Shown piece after piece: positions 25,101 to 35,294 of a stretch of 64,000 nucleotides of DNA. The DNA lies in assembly GCF_014805685.1 (NCBI RefSeq), contig NC_060890.1, positions 24,769,500 through 24,833,499 on the forward strand. Reading direction: 5' to 3'. A model generated the notes under the pieces. That model did not search any database. It saw nothing but the letters and a program-made list of their open reading frames with translations, and had not been told where the DNA came from. A program made the position numbers and the translations under genes. Numbering within the stretch: position 1 is the first letter of the stretch; every line of letters begins with the position of its first letter. Origin of the DNA: Silurus meridionalis (Eukaryota; Chordata; Actinopteri; Siluriformes; Siluridae).

Positions 25101-26029
25101 AAAAACAAACAACCTTAATTTTTGTCTGTTTCAAGTTACATTTCATGCTGTAGAAAGTCCATAAGAAGACGTTCCTGCCATTAAAAGGAAAAAAATAATT
25201 TATACAGATGGTCCCCAAGTAAAAAAATTGTTTAATCTTATGATGACAACTGCAAGACAAAATTGTAAAAATATTTTAAGTTTCAAGCAGCAGGCAAACT
25301 GTGGCGTATGCTCCACCCTTCACTTACGTATATACGGTAGTGTAAGTAGATGTTTTGCTAAATTATGTACTTTAAGTGAAATTATTAAGATTCCTGTGGC
25401 CTAGGCCATGTTTCGACTTACGATATTTTCAAGTTACGATAGGGTCATCAGAACGCATCTCCATCGTAAGTTGAGGAATACCTGTACATCAACAATTTTG
25501 AACCCAGTCTAAGTCCCATTATTCAGGCTCTCATTTCTCCTTTTTGCTTAAGACCATCCTGGAGAACATGCACCTACGCTGCAAGTGCCACGGCTTGTCC
25601 GGGAGCTGCGAGGTGAAGACATGCTGGTGGGCACAGCCCGACTTCCGCTTGCTGGGCGACTACCTGAAGGACAAATATGACAGCGCGTCCGAGATGGTCG
25701 TGGAAAAACACCGGGAGTCCCGAGGCTGGGTGGAGACCCTGCGGGCCAAATACGCCTTCTTCAAACACCCCACTGAGAGAGACCTGGTCTACTATGAAGG
25801 CTCGCCCAACTTCTGCGAGCCGAACCCGAAGGGCTCGTTTGGCACGCGCGACCGCGCCTGCAATGTGTCGTCGCACGGCATCGAGGGCTGCGATCTCCTC
25901 TGCTGCGGCCGCGGCCACAACACGCGGACTGAAAAACGCAAAGAGAAGTGCCATTGCATCTTCCACTGGTGCTGCTACGTCAGCTGCCAGGAGTGCATAC
26001 GAGTCTACGACGTACACACATGCAAATGA
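18892..26029 (+). CDS. wnt3: wnt3 gene, coding exons 2-4 (exon 1 not found)
   Basis: Encodes the secreted, cysteine-rich Wnt3 ligand, which is lipid-modified in the ER by Porcupine, carried by Wntless and bound by Frizzled/LRP5/6 to activate beta-catenin signalling. The three exons join in phase 1/0 order with canonical AG/GT sites and give about 327 residues very close to vertebrate WNT3. Adding the usual ~27-residue signal-peptide exon brings it to the family length of about 355. Visible hallmarks are an NCT glycosylation sequon in exon 2, the acylation motif CHGLSGSC with its serine at 25598-25600, an NVS sequon, and the C-terminal [13 protein letters not shown] and HTCK cysteines. WNT3 is preferred over WNT3A because of overall residue identity and the convergent nsf neighbour. 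Exon 3 has an apparent 1-base deletion, so the gene as written is frameshifted. The promoter and first exon are not in view. Confidence 0.96.
19240..19400 (+). mobile_element. tRNA-derived SINE fragment
   Basis: Contains attaaggctttaggctaccaatc, gagttcaaattcc (B-box) and ccttgcacaagatcctcagccct. Confidence 0.5.
20192..20355 (+). mobile_element. tRNA-derived SINE
   Basis: The head tggtcgctcagtggttaagatg and tail gaacaaggcccttaacc...tgtctgccaaatgccataaatg match the copy at 1984-2160. Confidence 0.75.
20530..21430. promoter_or_regulatory. GC-rich unique block in wnt3 intron 2, candidate enhancer
   Basis: About 900 bp, markedly richer in G+C than the surrounding intron and lacking recognised transposon ends. 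The best-defined parts are 20560-20800 and 21250-21420 (gctcggggccacggctcctg). The short open frames are not supported by any family resemblance. Confidence 0.25.
23018..23282 (+). CDS. wnt3: wnt3 exon 3, with apparent 1-base deletion
   Basis: Acceptor tttttctag, donor atg|gtaaga. It encodes (A)[14 protein letters not shown] through [19 protein letters not shown] to [15 protein letters not shown], then [13 protein letters not shown] in another frame. The exon is 265 bp, where 266 (2 + 88 codons) is needed to join its neighbours in frame. Around 23242-23250 the sequence reads cgc-cc-gcc-atg, where family members have Arg-Ser-Ala-Met, so one base of the Ser codon is missing. Taken literally, translation continues Pro-Pro and stops at 23251-23253. 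A sequencing or assembly error is the most likely cause because the rest of the gene is intact, but a real allele cannot be excluded. Confidence 0.95.
23740..24280. promoter_or_regulatory. GC-rich conserved-looking block with TCF/LEF and MEF2 motifs, candidate enhancer
   Basis: Unique sequence with CTTTGATC at 23976-23983 (TCF/LEF consensus), ccattgttt near 24079 (SOX-like), CACCTG E-boxes, and CTAAATATAG at 24210-24219 (MEF2-type). A Wnt-responsive element inside a Wnt gene would imply autoregulation. That is an inference from motifs, which also occur by chance. Confidence 0.3.
25203..25487. mobile_element. short palindromic DNA element (MITE)
   Basis: The left end tacagatggtccccaagt is mirrored by cgtaagttgaggaatacctgta on the right. 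Related wording (ttcgacttacg) occurs near 6131. Non-coding. Confidence 0.5.
25553..26029 (+). CDS. wnt3: wnt3 exon 4 (terminal coding exon)
   Basis: 477 bp in phase 0, opening with [20 protein letters not shown] after the acceptor tttgcttaag and ending with VYDVHTCK and TGA at 26027-26029. It holds the Porcupine-acylated serine (25598-25600), the WWAQPDF motif, [12 protein letters not shown], an NVS sequon and most of the C-terminal disulfide cysteines. Compared with mammalian WNT3, one residue is missing in the [12 protein letters not shown] loop (mammals have PNPETGSF). The exon is clearly more GC-rich than the flanking introns. A long open frame on the opposite strand here is a shadow. Confidence 0.97.
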   Translation, partial: TILENMHLRCKCHGLSGSCEVKTCWWAQPDFRLLGDYLKDKYDSASEMVVEKHRESRGWVETLRAKYAFFKHPTERDLVYYEGSPNFCEPNPKGSFGTRDRACNVSSHGIEGCDLLCCGRGHNTRTEKRKEKCHCIFHWCCYVSCQECIRVYDVHTCK

Positions 26030-26116
26030 AAAAAAAGCACAAGGGAGGGCGGCAACGAAAGACTGAACGAAATAGGACTGAGTAGCCTATACATGTACAC
26101 ACATGGCCACACACAT

Positions 26117-26176
<60 letters not shown>

Positions 26177-26880
26177 ACTCACAAGATTGTATTGAATACA
26201 GAACACATACCATGGGTAGTGGCACTTCGGTACCTAAACTTTTAATATCCTTTAATAACATTTGAGCCTCTTTTCTGGGAGATTTAGCAACCATGTGATT
26301 ACAACTATCATTTTTGATGCATTCCTTTTTTATATTTATTTCATCTGAACAGAGTGTAGCACGTTATCACCCAAAACTTCGCTGTCTTTCGGTATCGCTC
26401 TAGCTGTCACTCTGGCTCTCCTCATCATCTCTCCTCAAGGCCTGCTGGCTGAAACCGTATTTTACATTATGCAGATGTGAAAAGAGCTGGAGGCTGGGGG
26501 AGAGAAGGATGAAATGGGTGAAGGAGTGAGGGAGTGCGCTTACTTAACTACTGATCACCCTGAGCCCAAAGTGTGTCTGAAGGCTTGGGTCTTTAAGCCC
26601 AGATAGACTACAAATACTGATGTAATCCTCATGCTTTCCATCATGGATTAACTGATCCTGCACAGGTGCAAGGAGCACTCCAGCATCTTGTCACAATGGC
26701 TAATGAATTTCAAAACATCTCAAGTTAACCTGCATGTAATGGAAATCTCAGGGCGGTTGTTTAACCGTCTATGTTAAAAATTCATGACAACGTAATGCAA
26801 AAGAAAATACAACACACACCCTTTTTGGTAAAAAGGAAATCTATGGGCAGTCAATGAATCCAGGCTCAATAAATGATTTA
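26030..26880 (+). other. wnt3: wnt3 3' UTR, probable extent
   Basis: Non-coding DNA after the wnt3 stop. It contains a (CA)n tract at 26119-26174, unique-looking sequence at 26180-26800, and an AATAAA hexamer inside caataaatg near 26865. Where transcription ends cannot be told from sequence alone. A Tc1-derived repeat begins just after 26880, a natural limit for a conserved UTR. Confidence 0.35.
26119..26174. repeat. (CA)n microsatellite in wnt3 3' UTR
   Basis: A perfect CA run about 90 bases after the wnt3 stop codon, so probably transcribed. Confidence 0.97.
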
Positions 26881-26884
26881 AAAT

Positions 26885-27432
26885 ACACCATAATGACAAA
26901 AGTATTGGAACACCAGCTATTTGTGGTTCTTCCATAAACCTTCACCACAAACTTAAAGGGACATGGATGTGCTAGCATAAAATTTCCCCTTCAATTGAGC
27001 TAGGAGACCCAAACCTGTTCCATTATTATTGATGGTATTTGGCCCTTTGTTCAGAGCAAAGCTCAGGGGTCCACAAGGGGCAGCTTGGTGTGGCTGGAAA
27101 TTAAAATCAAACTCACAACCTTAAACCCAATGCCATTACCACTAAGCTACCACCGTCCCCAGCATGACATTTGTCCACATAGTCAGCTCCATGAAGATAT
27201 GCTTTCCATGGGTTGGAGTGGAAGATCTCCTGCTATAGAACTCTGATCTCAAAGATAAACTAAAACACTGACTGCACCCCAGGCTTCCTCAAATCTCCAC
27301 AAAATCTATTGGAACATCTTCCCAGAAGATTGGCGGTTGTAATTGAATAAGGACTAAATGTGGAATGTTCAAAAAGAAGCACATACCAATATTATGCCCA
27401 GGTCTCCACATACTTTTGTCCATATAGTGTAT
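26885..27432 (+). mobile_element. Tc1-derived MITE (family A) interrupted by a SINE
   Basis: Ends are cataatgacaaaagtattggaacacc and ccacatacttttgtccatatagtg. The interior gacccaaacctgttcc resumes as agcatgacatttgtccac after about 150 bp of SINE at 27025-27162, so the SINE inserted later. Confidence 0.75.
27025..27162 (-). mobile_element. tRNA-derived SINE nested in a MITE
   Basis: Shows the SINE motifs on the minus strand (ggggtccacaaggggcagcttgg ... ccattaccactaagctaccacc) and interrupts the normally continuous MITE phrase cctgttcc/agcatgac. Confidence 0.7.
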
Positions 27433-28335
27433 GTTACTAATGCTAGATTTCAACAGACTGAATTCTTATTTACATTGAAAGTCTATGAAGAATCAGTGAT
27501 TTTTGGCAACGAGTTTGCCAGAAATCTGCAACTAAATAATGCAAAACTACAATTTTCCAAGGTTAAACAATGACCTCAGTTCATTTTTTTGTCACTTATA
27601 ACAGAAATCAAAGGTTGGTTTGATAAATTCTGGCAATATAATTTTTTTTTTAATAAATGAACAACCAAATAAGTAAAAATAAAAAAACTACAATGTATTT
27701 CGTTGACGTTTGATATAAACAAAATCACCTACATCAGACAACTGGAAGTTTAACTTAGAAACTGTAACCCTAGTTATGAGAAGTATCTTTTATAATGAAA
27801 AGGCAGTTGGCTTTTCTGATTTGTAAAAAAATAATAATAATAATAATAATAATAACTGTTTGGCCTAAATAACACAAAATTACAAATTAATTCTTTAGTC
27901 GTCAAACCACGTCAATAAAAATGCTAAAATACACGACTCGATACCACAGAAATGACTACACTGTGTTTCATTCAAAAGAATTCACAAGTTTGTAGGGCAG
28001 TTGTAGGTCTATCAGTAACCATTTTACTAAAATTATTCTTGCTATTTATGGGAAAAAATTGATACATTATGACAGATTTTAACCAAATTTTGTACCAATT
28101 TTTTCCAGTGTTGAACAAAAGCTATGTCTCATACCTCAATACTTTATCCACTCTGCCTTTTAAAGAAAAATTATTTAAATCAAGTCTAGCGACAAAATTC
28201 AACGCCTGCCCTTAGACTTCTGTTATAAGTGGATCTGAAACGCACAGATTTTCAGTTTATTTCTCTGAAAAATGTGAATTTCTCGTGTGTGATACTCATA
28301 CACACAGAAAAAGATGTATTTGAGTAGTCACTGAT

Positions 28336-28364
<29 letters not shown>
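28336..28364. repeat. (CA)n microsatellite
   Basis: A short perfect CA run. Confidence 0.93.
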
Positions 28365-28366
<2 letters not shown>

Positions 28367-28590
28367 TACAATACAAACTGACAAAGTCCAGAAATCTCAT
28401 CAATAGGAATATGCTGTATTGCTGAAAAGACTCGAATGGCGGTCGTTTGGAGTCTCGTGCAATAAGGTTTAAATTTTATTCACATCATGTTGCTGGTGGT
28501 TAGAAGGAAGAGAGCAGGTGGGTGTCAATCGGCTACCTGTCTGAACCAAGCCAAAGTGTTTTCAGATAGATGCCAAACCACCACCATCAT

Positions 28591-29091
28591 ATGAGACGGT
28601 ATCAAAAAGTTTTGAGACGAATTCTATTCATGAGAAAGTACTTCATTTATCTACTTTTCCACACGATCACCTTGAAAATAGTCTCCTTGCACGTTCCTGC
28701 CACTTCTAGAACGTGTCCTGAAAGTCTTCTTTTTGGAAGCGTGACAAACACTTTCTGTGATTCGCAGAATGTCAAAACATCGACCTTTGAGCTGCATTTG
28801 CATCTCCAGCAAGAGGGCGAAGTCCGCAGGAGCCGAGTTTGGAGATGAGGGTGGGTGCGGAAGCGAGATCATGTTGTTTCTGGCGAGAAACTCACGTATG
28901 AGGAGAGCTCAGTGACAGGGTAACGCACGTGCTCAGAACAGCACCGGTTGAACAGCTCCTGATGTACACAGGACGATGTCTTTTGGCACACTGACTTATG
29001 AAGATCGGTGCTCCCTGTGAATGTGCATGCAACCTTGTGCTGCCATCTGTTGGCATGTTACAAAAATCCTCTCAAAACCTTTTGTTACCAC
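28591..29091 (-). mobile_element. mariner-type transposon, internally deleted
   Basis: Terminal inverted repeats are ggtatcaaaaagttttgaga (left) and the mirror of tctcaaaaccttttgttacc (right). The minus strand encodes a fragment with REFLARNNMISLPHPPSSPN, SAPADFALLLEMQMQLKG and RCFDILRI. This corresponds to the mariner catalytic segment around the third Asp (usually PPYSPDLAPCDFFLF). At about 500 bp it lacks most of the transposase. Confidence 0.8.
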
Positions 29092-29111
29092 CTCGTTCAC
29101 ACCCCAATATA

Positions 29112-29114
<3 letters not shown>

Positions 29115-29168
<54 letters not shown>
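29115..29168. repeat. (CA)n microsatellite
   Basis: A perfect run just outside the mariner right end. Confidence 0.97.
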
Positions 29169-29171
<3 letters not shown>

Positions 29172-29829
29172 TATCCAGAGGTGTAGAGTGAAAATTTGCA
29201 CTTACAAACACACTGAGTAACAGAATGAATGTTAGGAATTTGTTATAACCATCTAACCTTATTCTAACGTCTCTAGATCTTGGAAAGGGAGAGGATAAAT
29301 TGGGATCTTGAATTCTATCGCTGCTGTTCGGACACCCTGAAAGACAAAGCAGTCTGGGTGTCCTAACCCTAGTGCATGTGTGTATACGTGTGTGACGGCT
29401 GGCTGACGTCGAACCAGCGAGACGACAGGCCTTCGCAGACAACCAGACAGGCACAGGGTTCCACATTGTACATGTTTCAACAGTCCGACACGTATCCCAT
29501 TCATTACGTTTAACTACAGAAGCAGAAGGTAGACATTAACGTCATCTCCTTCGTATTAGAACGAGCTCCACCAACCATCCCTGGTCATTTCAGCACTCCC
29601 TTTCTGTTCCTCCCAGCCCGCTATATATCCAAAGTTTTGTACAAAGTTATTAATTCCCGTTCTTTCTTTCTTTCTTTTTTTTTATTTTATCGCCTGGAAA
29701 TGTTATGTTTTTATAAATATTATTTATTATACAATGTATATATCTGTATGACTGAACTAAGATTATATATTTGAAGAACAACCTACTGTCTCATTCTCTT
29801 GATTTATTATGGGTGAAGTATGACTGAAG

Positions 29830-29880
29830 ACATACCAACCAACCCAAGAAAATAATAATAATAATAATAATAAAATATAT

Positions 29881-29911
<31 letters not shown>

Positions 29912-29935
29912 GTACTCACACATACACACACACAA
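29830..29935. repeat. (AAT)n-(CA)n compound microsatellite
   Basis: aataat block at 29850-29872, then CA at 29880-29910 and interrupted CA to 29935. Confidence 0.92.
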
Positions 29936-30006
29936 ATACTTTGTGCATATATACTTATACTATAATTTTTGTAATTTTATTTATATATTCTCTCTCTATA
30001 TACACA

Positions 30007-31598
30007 CACTGGCGATCAAAATTAGAGAACAATTTATAAACAATAGAACAATTCTGAAATAATGTCATCTTCACTGCTCAACAGATAAAAGGAGTTTTTG
30101 TCCTGTCTATACCATGCTACCAGAACACCTTTTCCACAAAATAACTAAGGCATTTCCAAAAAAAAACATTATTTTGCAGAAAACACACTGATCAAAATTA
30201 GAGAACAACAATGACTGTAGCATGGAAAAAGATTACAACAAAATGTTCTGAAGGTTACAACAGTCAGCAATTAGTAGGAAGTGTACAGGCCTCTGCTCTG
30301 AATGACTTCAGCACATCTGTAGCCACAGGACAGCACTAGTCTCTCACACTGCTCTGGTGTGATTTAGGTCCACTCTTCTTCCAGTCTCCTCCACAGTTCG
30401 GTGACTGTAGTGGGTTTCTTGACCATAACTTTGTCATCAAGGATTTTCCAGAGGTTCTCTATTGGGTTGAGATCAGGACTCTGAGCAGGCCATGTCATTA
30501 TTTCAATGTTTTCAGTTTGAAGGAACTGCTTTACCCGTTTTGCTGTGTGACATGGAGCGTTATCCTGCATGAACACTGTGGGCTGATTGGGTGATGAACG
30601 CAGGGAAGGAACCATATGTTGTTGAAGAAGGTTCTGATAAACATTTGCATTCACTCTGACATGTAACTGTATAAGAGGCCCAACTCCTGCTGCAGAAAAC
30701 ATGCCCCAAACCATGACACTTCCTCCTCCACTTTTCACTGACTTCTTTACACAATTTGGGTTCAGTCTTTCTCCAGTTTGTCGCCGAACATAATGTTTCC
30801 CATCGGACCCAAATAAATTAAACTTGCTTTCATCACTGAAGTGAACTTTGGACCAGTTCTCCTCTGTCCACACAACATGTTCCTCAGCAAAGCTTAGTCT
30901 AGCCTTTTGATTCTTTCTGCTAATGAGAGGTTTGGTCACTGCAGAGTGGGCTTTTAGTCCAAATGCTCTTAAACGTCGAGACACTGTATGACGAGACAGA
31001 TCCTTACCCTGTTCAGCGCTGAACTGGTGATCAATTCCAGCTGCAGTGTGGAAACGATTGCCCATTGAGATCCTCCATAGTATCCTGTCCTCTCTTATAT
31101 TTGTCTTCCATGGACGACTAGCCTTCTTGGTGGACTTGAATGAGTTTGTGATGTTGTAAAGGATTCAATATTCTTGAAATCACAGATTTGGAACGACCAA
31201 CTTGTCTTGCTATGGCTGATAGGGTCATCCCTTTGGCCTTCATCTGGAGAACCTGCTGCCGGAGGCTTTCAGTCACTTTAGAACGGCCCACCATCTTGCA
31301 GAGTCAGTGAAACTGGAAGTTAGGCTGCCGGTTTAATAGGGGTTTACAGATAATCAAGGAATTTAGCACCAGGTACCAGATTAACACCAATAACTGGGAG
31401 GAATCTGAAAGTGTTCTCTAATTTTGATCAGTGTGTTTTTTGCAAAATAAGGTTTTTTTTAAATGCCTAGTTATTTTGTGGAAAAGGTGTTCTGGTAGCA
31501 TGGTATAGGCATGACAACTTCAACTGTTGAGCAGTGATCACATTATTTCAGAATTGTTCAATTGTTTATAAATTGTTCTCTAATTTTGATCACCAGTG
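30007..31598 (-). mobile_element. Tc1-like transposon with IR/DR ends
   Basis: About 1.59 kb. The outer ends CACTGGYGATCAAAATTAGA are inverted, followed by almost 200 bp of inverted repeat. Each arm repeats the motif internally (cactgatcaaaattagagaac at about 30186 and its mirror near 31411-31435), the IR/DR layout of Sleeping Beauty-type elements. A TA is present at the right edge; on the left two extra bases (AC) separate the end from TA. Confidence 0.9.
30364..31065 (-). pseudogene. Tc1 transposase, frameshifted near the N-terminus
   Basis: A 233-residue frame carries the catalytic DDE domain of a Tc1/mariner transposase: [12 protein letters not shown] (first D), [18 protein letters not shown] (second D) and [15 protein letters not shown] (E, DD34E spacing), with [12 protein letters not shown] between. 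The helix-turn-helix N-terminus (MVGRSKVTESLRQQVLQMK, near 31291) lies upstream in another frame and ends early, so a frameshift separates the DNA-binding and catalytic parts. It encoded cut-and-paste transposition but is probably inactive now. Confidence 0.88.
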
Positions 31599-32180
31599 TA
31601 TATATACATTTATATATATAATTAATAATAAATTAAATCAGACAGTCGTTTAAAGTTTTTGAGAGACACACGCATGTTCCTTTTGTTTTGATGCAACAAA
31701 CTCGCTGTGACTGCAAGAAAATTTACTTTGATCAAATGAACACTTTATTTTCATAAATAAAATCCTCCCTCATCATGAACACCATCTTCACATGCTCTCG
31801 CATCCGGACACTTCGTTTCTCCAAACATTCATCTGAAACTCTTTGCTGTGTCTCTTCTCACCAGAGATGTTCTTCACTAGTTGGAGATTTTCTGGTTGAT
31901 CCCAGAGCAGTTCAGTAGGATTGAGGTGCGGCGACTGGGCAGGTCGTTCCATGATAAATCACTCGAGGCGTCTGTTTTCTCTCTAAATAACACTTACAGA
32001 ACTCAGAACTTCGTCATCGTCTTGTTGTACAGTGAAGTCGATTCCAATGAGCCGCTTTCAGTCCAGACAGAACTGCATGGTGTTGAAGTGTGGAATAGGA
32101 GCCATGTTGGTTTACTTTCACTTTCCGGAACCTTCCCTGCTCCAAAACATTTCCAAACCATTAATCTTCCACCTCCAATC

Positions 32181-32210
32181 ATCCATCCATCCATCCATCC
32201 ATCCATCCAT

Positions 32211-32250
<40 letters not shown>
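32181..32250. repeat. (CATC)n-(CA)n compound microsatellite
   Basis: tccatccatc block followed by a CA run. Confidence 0.95.
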
Positions 32251-32252
<2 letters not shown>

Positions 32253-32415
32253 CCTTACATTAAACCTAGTAGTCTACTTTATTAGCTCATTGACAGAACG
32301 GTACATGTTTCCAGTTTCCAGCCTGCATGCAATGTCATTATGTCATTTAAGTTCTCGGTGTTTACGTCATATCGTAGCCCAGGAAGATGTAGCATCTTTA
32401 AGTGTAGATGACAGA

Positions 32416-32429
32416 GAGAGTAAAAGAGA

Positions 32430-32498
<69 letters not shown>
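32416..32498. repeat. (GA)n microsatellite
   Basis: A near-perfect GA run of about 80 bases. Confidence 0.96.
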
Positions 32499-32502
<4 letters not shown>

Positions 32503-33161
32503 AAAGAAAAACCTCACACTTTACACATCTTGGGAATTCCTGAACACGATTTAATGACACCTTACGTTGGGTCAGAGTGCGCAGGGTTTTAAACATAGAC
32601 CACTTGTGCATTTCAAGCATGATGCAGAAACAGACAATATTTCACATACAGCGCACGTATTTAGTGCAAGACTTCGATTTATTTCAATTGTTCATCTCGT
32701 GACAATGATAAAATAGAGGAAAAATAAAATGATAAAATATATTCTTTTTTTAGAGCAAAATTATTTATTTGAAACATCACAAATATGATTTAAACTAATT
32801 CACAATATTAAAATCGCAAATGGGGCAAATTTTATAACCAAATGTTTATTATTTTACCAAAACGACCAGCTTTAAAACAGCACACACCAACGGGGTCCAC
32901 TTTTTAAAAGGGTGCCTTTACTTTTGCCCTAAGTACCGCAGTCTTATGCCTCCCAATTTATAGATGTGTTTTGGTTCCTCACCGTCTTTGATATCACATG
33001 ATAGTCTATAAAATGCTCACTCGGTGTGCATAAGTATTCACCCCCTTTGTTTTCTAGTCGCACTGAAACAGATTATAAAACAGGTATTAAATTTGTTATG
33101 ACAAAAACAGCCCAAAATTTTTATTATTAAAGAGTACGTTTTCACCCCAATACCATAATAA

Positions 33162-33419
33162 CGTTCTTTCAGCTTCTCCCGTTAGGGGTCGCCACAGCGG
33201 ATCATCCGTATTCTTGATCCGCATGTTCGATTTGGCATGTTTTACGCTGGATGGCCTTCCTAACGCAACCCTTCCCATTTATCCGGGCTTGGGGCCGGCA
33301 CTAAGAGTGCACTGGCTTGTGCAACCCTAATGGCTGGGGTTGGTTCCCTGCCCGGGGATCGAACCCGGGCCGCAGCGGTGAGAGCGCCTCATCCTAACCA
33401 CTAGACCACCAGGGAACCT
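33162..33419 (-). mobile_element. tRNA-Glu-derived SINE
   Basis: The minus strand starts with a tRNA-like head (33344-33415): TCCCTGGTGGTCTAGTGGTT, anticodon-loop context GCGCTCTCACC (CTC), and T-arm GGGTTCGATCCCC. A SINE body follows, with gccaatcgaac-like text and the tail gcgacccctaacgggagaag then ctgaaag. The acceptor stem has a G-G mismatch at its seventh pair and no 3' processing signal follows, so this is a SINE head rather than a functional tRNA gene. Confidence 0.85.
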
Positions 33420-33744
33420 TAACCCCAATACCATGAAACATCTAAAAGCTCAAGCAGAAACTAGCAGTTATCTATTTTTTATTCACCTGTGTGAATAAAG
33501 CGATGTTTCCTGTAACGTTGGAAAAAAGAAAAAAAAAAAAGAGACAAAAAAAAATGTATATACAAACAATTTCTAGAAATCTATTAATCAGGTTTTCTAC
33601 ATAGCGACTTAAAAACTCAAATCCAATTAAAAAGTTAAAAAAAGTGCTTTACAGTAAAAATAACAACACAAATAGAGCATTCACAAGTATCCAAGTATCA
33701 GCCAAGAAACACAAAAAAATGTTAATAACTGAAAGTTTAACATC

Positions 33745-34085
33745 CTTCAGTGGTTAAGGCTTCGGGCTACTAATCAGAAGGTTGGAGGTTCAAGCCCCGA
33801 GATCACAAAGACGTCACTGAAGGGACCAAATTTTTTATTACATTTTTAAAAGCAAATGAAATAAAATAATGCAAAGTGGTAGCTTAGTGATTGAGGCTCT
33901 GGGTTACAGATCAGAAGGTCAGGGGTTCAAGCCCAATTATCAGCAAGCTGCAACACACAGGACCCTTGAGCAAGACTCTTAAAACTCCACGGACGCATCA
34001 TGGGTGACCCTGCGCTCTGCCCCAAGCTTCCGAACATCACCGGGATATGCAAAGAAATCATTTCCATGTCGAATCAATAAAGTAT
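33745..34085 (+). mobile_element. two tandem tRNA-derived SINE copies
   Basis: The first (33745-33840) has cagtggttaaggcttcgggc and gaggttcaagccccgag. The second (33885-34085) has ggtagcttagtgattgaggc, gggttcaagccc, gacccttgagcaagactctt and tgacccTgcgctctgcccc. Both have good A- and B-boxes. Confidence 0.7.
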
Positions 34086-34129
34086 TCTAAATAAAAATAA
34101 ATAAATTCACGAACTGGAAGCCAAAACAG

Positions 34130-34580
34130 GGGTAATACGCATGTTCTCGCCTACGTGTATCAGTCAGAAGAACCTGTTCAGGGATGATCGACGATTGTGG
34201 GAGTCCGATGTACAACGTATTACAATAGTCTAATCTGGAGATAGCTCATAACCGCATGTGGAGCCTTTTCAAGATCTTAAAAAGATAGAAAAAGAGTTTA
34301 GGGAACCTTTTTTTTCTATAAAGTAAGATTTCTTACACAGGGTTTTATGGATAAATTAATGGATGGATGGATCCAAGGAGCCGAGTTAAGTGTCACTTGA
34401 GATTTAAATGAAGATAAATTAAGAAATGAAGCCGAATGGCAGCCATGATGAGCGTTTCAGAAAGAGGAAGGTCTTCACCCGTCGCTTGAAGATATCCAGT
34501 GACTCAGCTGTTCGGACTTCTAGGGGAAGTTCGTTCCACCACCTCGGTGCCAAAATAGAGAAGAGTCTTGATGCAGGTGA
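34130..34580 (-). mobile_element. LINE ORF2 C-terminal fragment
   Basis: The minus strand reads SRLFSILAPRWWNELPLEVR then TAESLDIFKRRVKTFLF, the conserved C-terminal tail of teleost L2/CR1-like LINEs. Farther upstream (34150-34230) CNTLYIGLPQSS-like codons follow. It is broken and short. Confidence 0.7.
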
Positions 34581-34830
34581 TGGTTAAGGGCCTTGTCGAA
34601 GGGCCAAGGAGTGGCAGCTTGGCGGTGTTAGGATTTGCACTGGCTCCCGCCTCCCAAAAAATTTGGGCTGGACCACGGATTTGTAAGAGATTTTGTCCAC
34701 ATGCTGCTCACAGGACGGAGCATTACATTTACAAATTTGGCTTACTTACATTTTTCTCATTTATACGCTTCAGCAGATGGGGGTTAGGGGCCTTGCACAG
34801 GGGCCCAGCAGTGACATCATAATGTTGCGG
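34575..34830 (-). mobile_element. two SINE fragments
   Basis: gttaagggccttgtcgaagggcc with ggatttgc (34580-34640), and cttcagcagatgggggttaggggccttgcac (34760-34820). Confidence 0.5.
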
Positions 34831-34864
34831 GGTTTAAAAAAAAAAAAAAAGTAAAACAACAAAA

Positions 34865-35065
34865 ACCAGTGTATTGCATTTGCTGAATTTACGCCTTTAT
34901 TCAGAACGACTTACATTTTATCTCAATTACACAGCTAAACAACCGAGTGTTAAGGGCCTTGCTCAAGGGCCCAACAGTAGCAGCTTGGCAGTGCTTGGAT
35001 TTGAACCCATGACCTTTCCGATCAGAAGTCCAAAATCTTATCCACTGAGCTACTTCCCCTTATTG
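34865..35065 (-). mobile_element. tRNA-derived SINE, near complete
   Basis: tttgctgaatttacgccttta, ttaagggccttgctcaaggg, ggatttgaacccatgacc (reverse B-box) and tccactgagctact (reverse A-box). Confidence 0.75.
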
Positions 35066-35294
35066 TGTTATAAAGGGTCCGTGTACGATGCGTTCATGTG
35101 TTCCGGAAAAAAAAAAAATAAAAAGAGAAAACGGCTCTGTTCTGTTCGTTTCTGAGTCACACAACCGAAAGAATATAATTTATTTGTTTATCTATTCATT
35201 TAATCACAAACTGTAGTAATAATTTCAATCTCACAATACCAGATAGAATCAATATCCTGAAGTGTATAATATTCATGACCTAAAATCCAATCTA

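Larger units (their letters stand above)
23283..25552 (+). other. wnt3: wnt3 intron 3
   Basis: 2.27 kb. It includes the GC-rich block at 23740-24280, a SINE-like fragment near 24575-24680 and a palindromic short element at 25203-25487. Confidence 0.85.

Noticed and set aside
25574..26017. 147-codon open frame antisense to wnt3 exon 4
   Set aside because: It is a shadow of the GC-rich coding exon, without domain or start context.
33344..33415. Possible functional tRNA-Glu (CTC) gene on the minus strand
   Set aside because: Acceptor-stem mismatch, no terminator, and continuity with a known-style SINE body.
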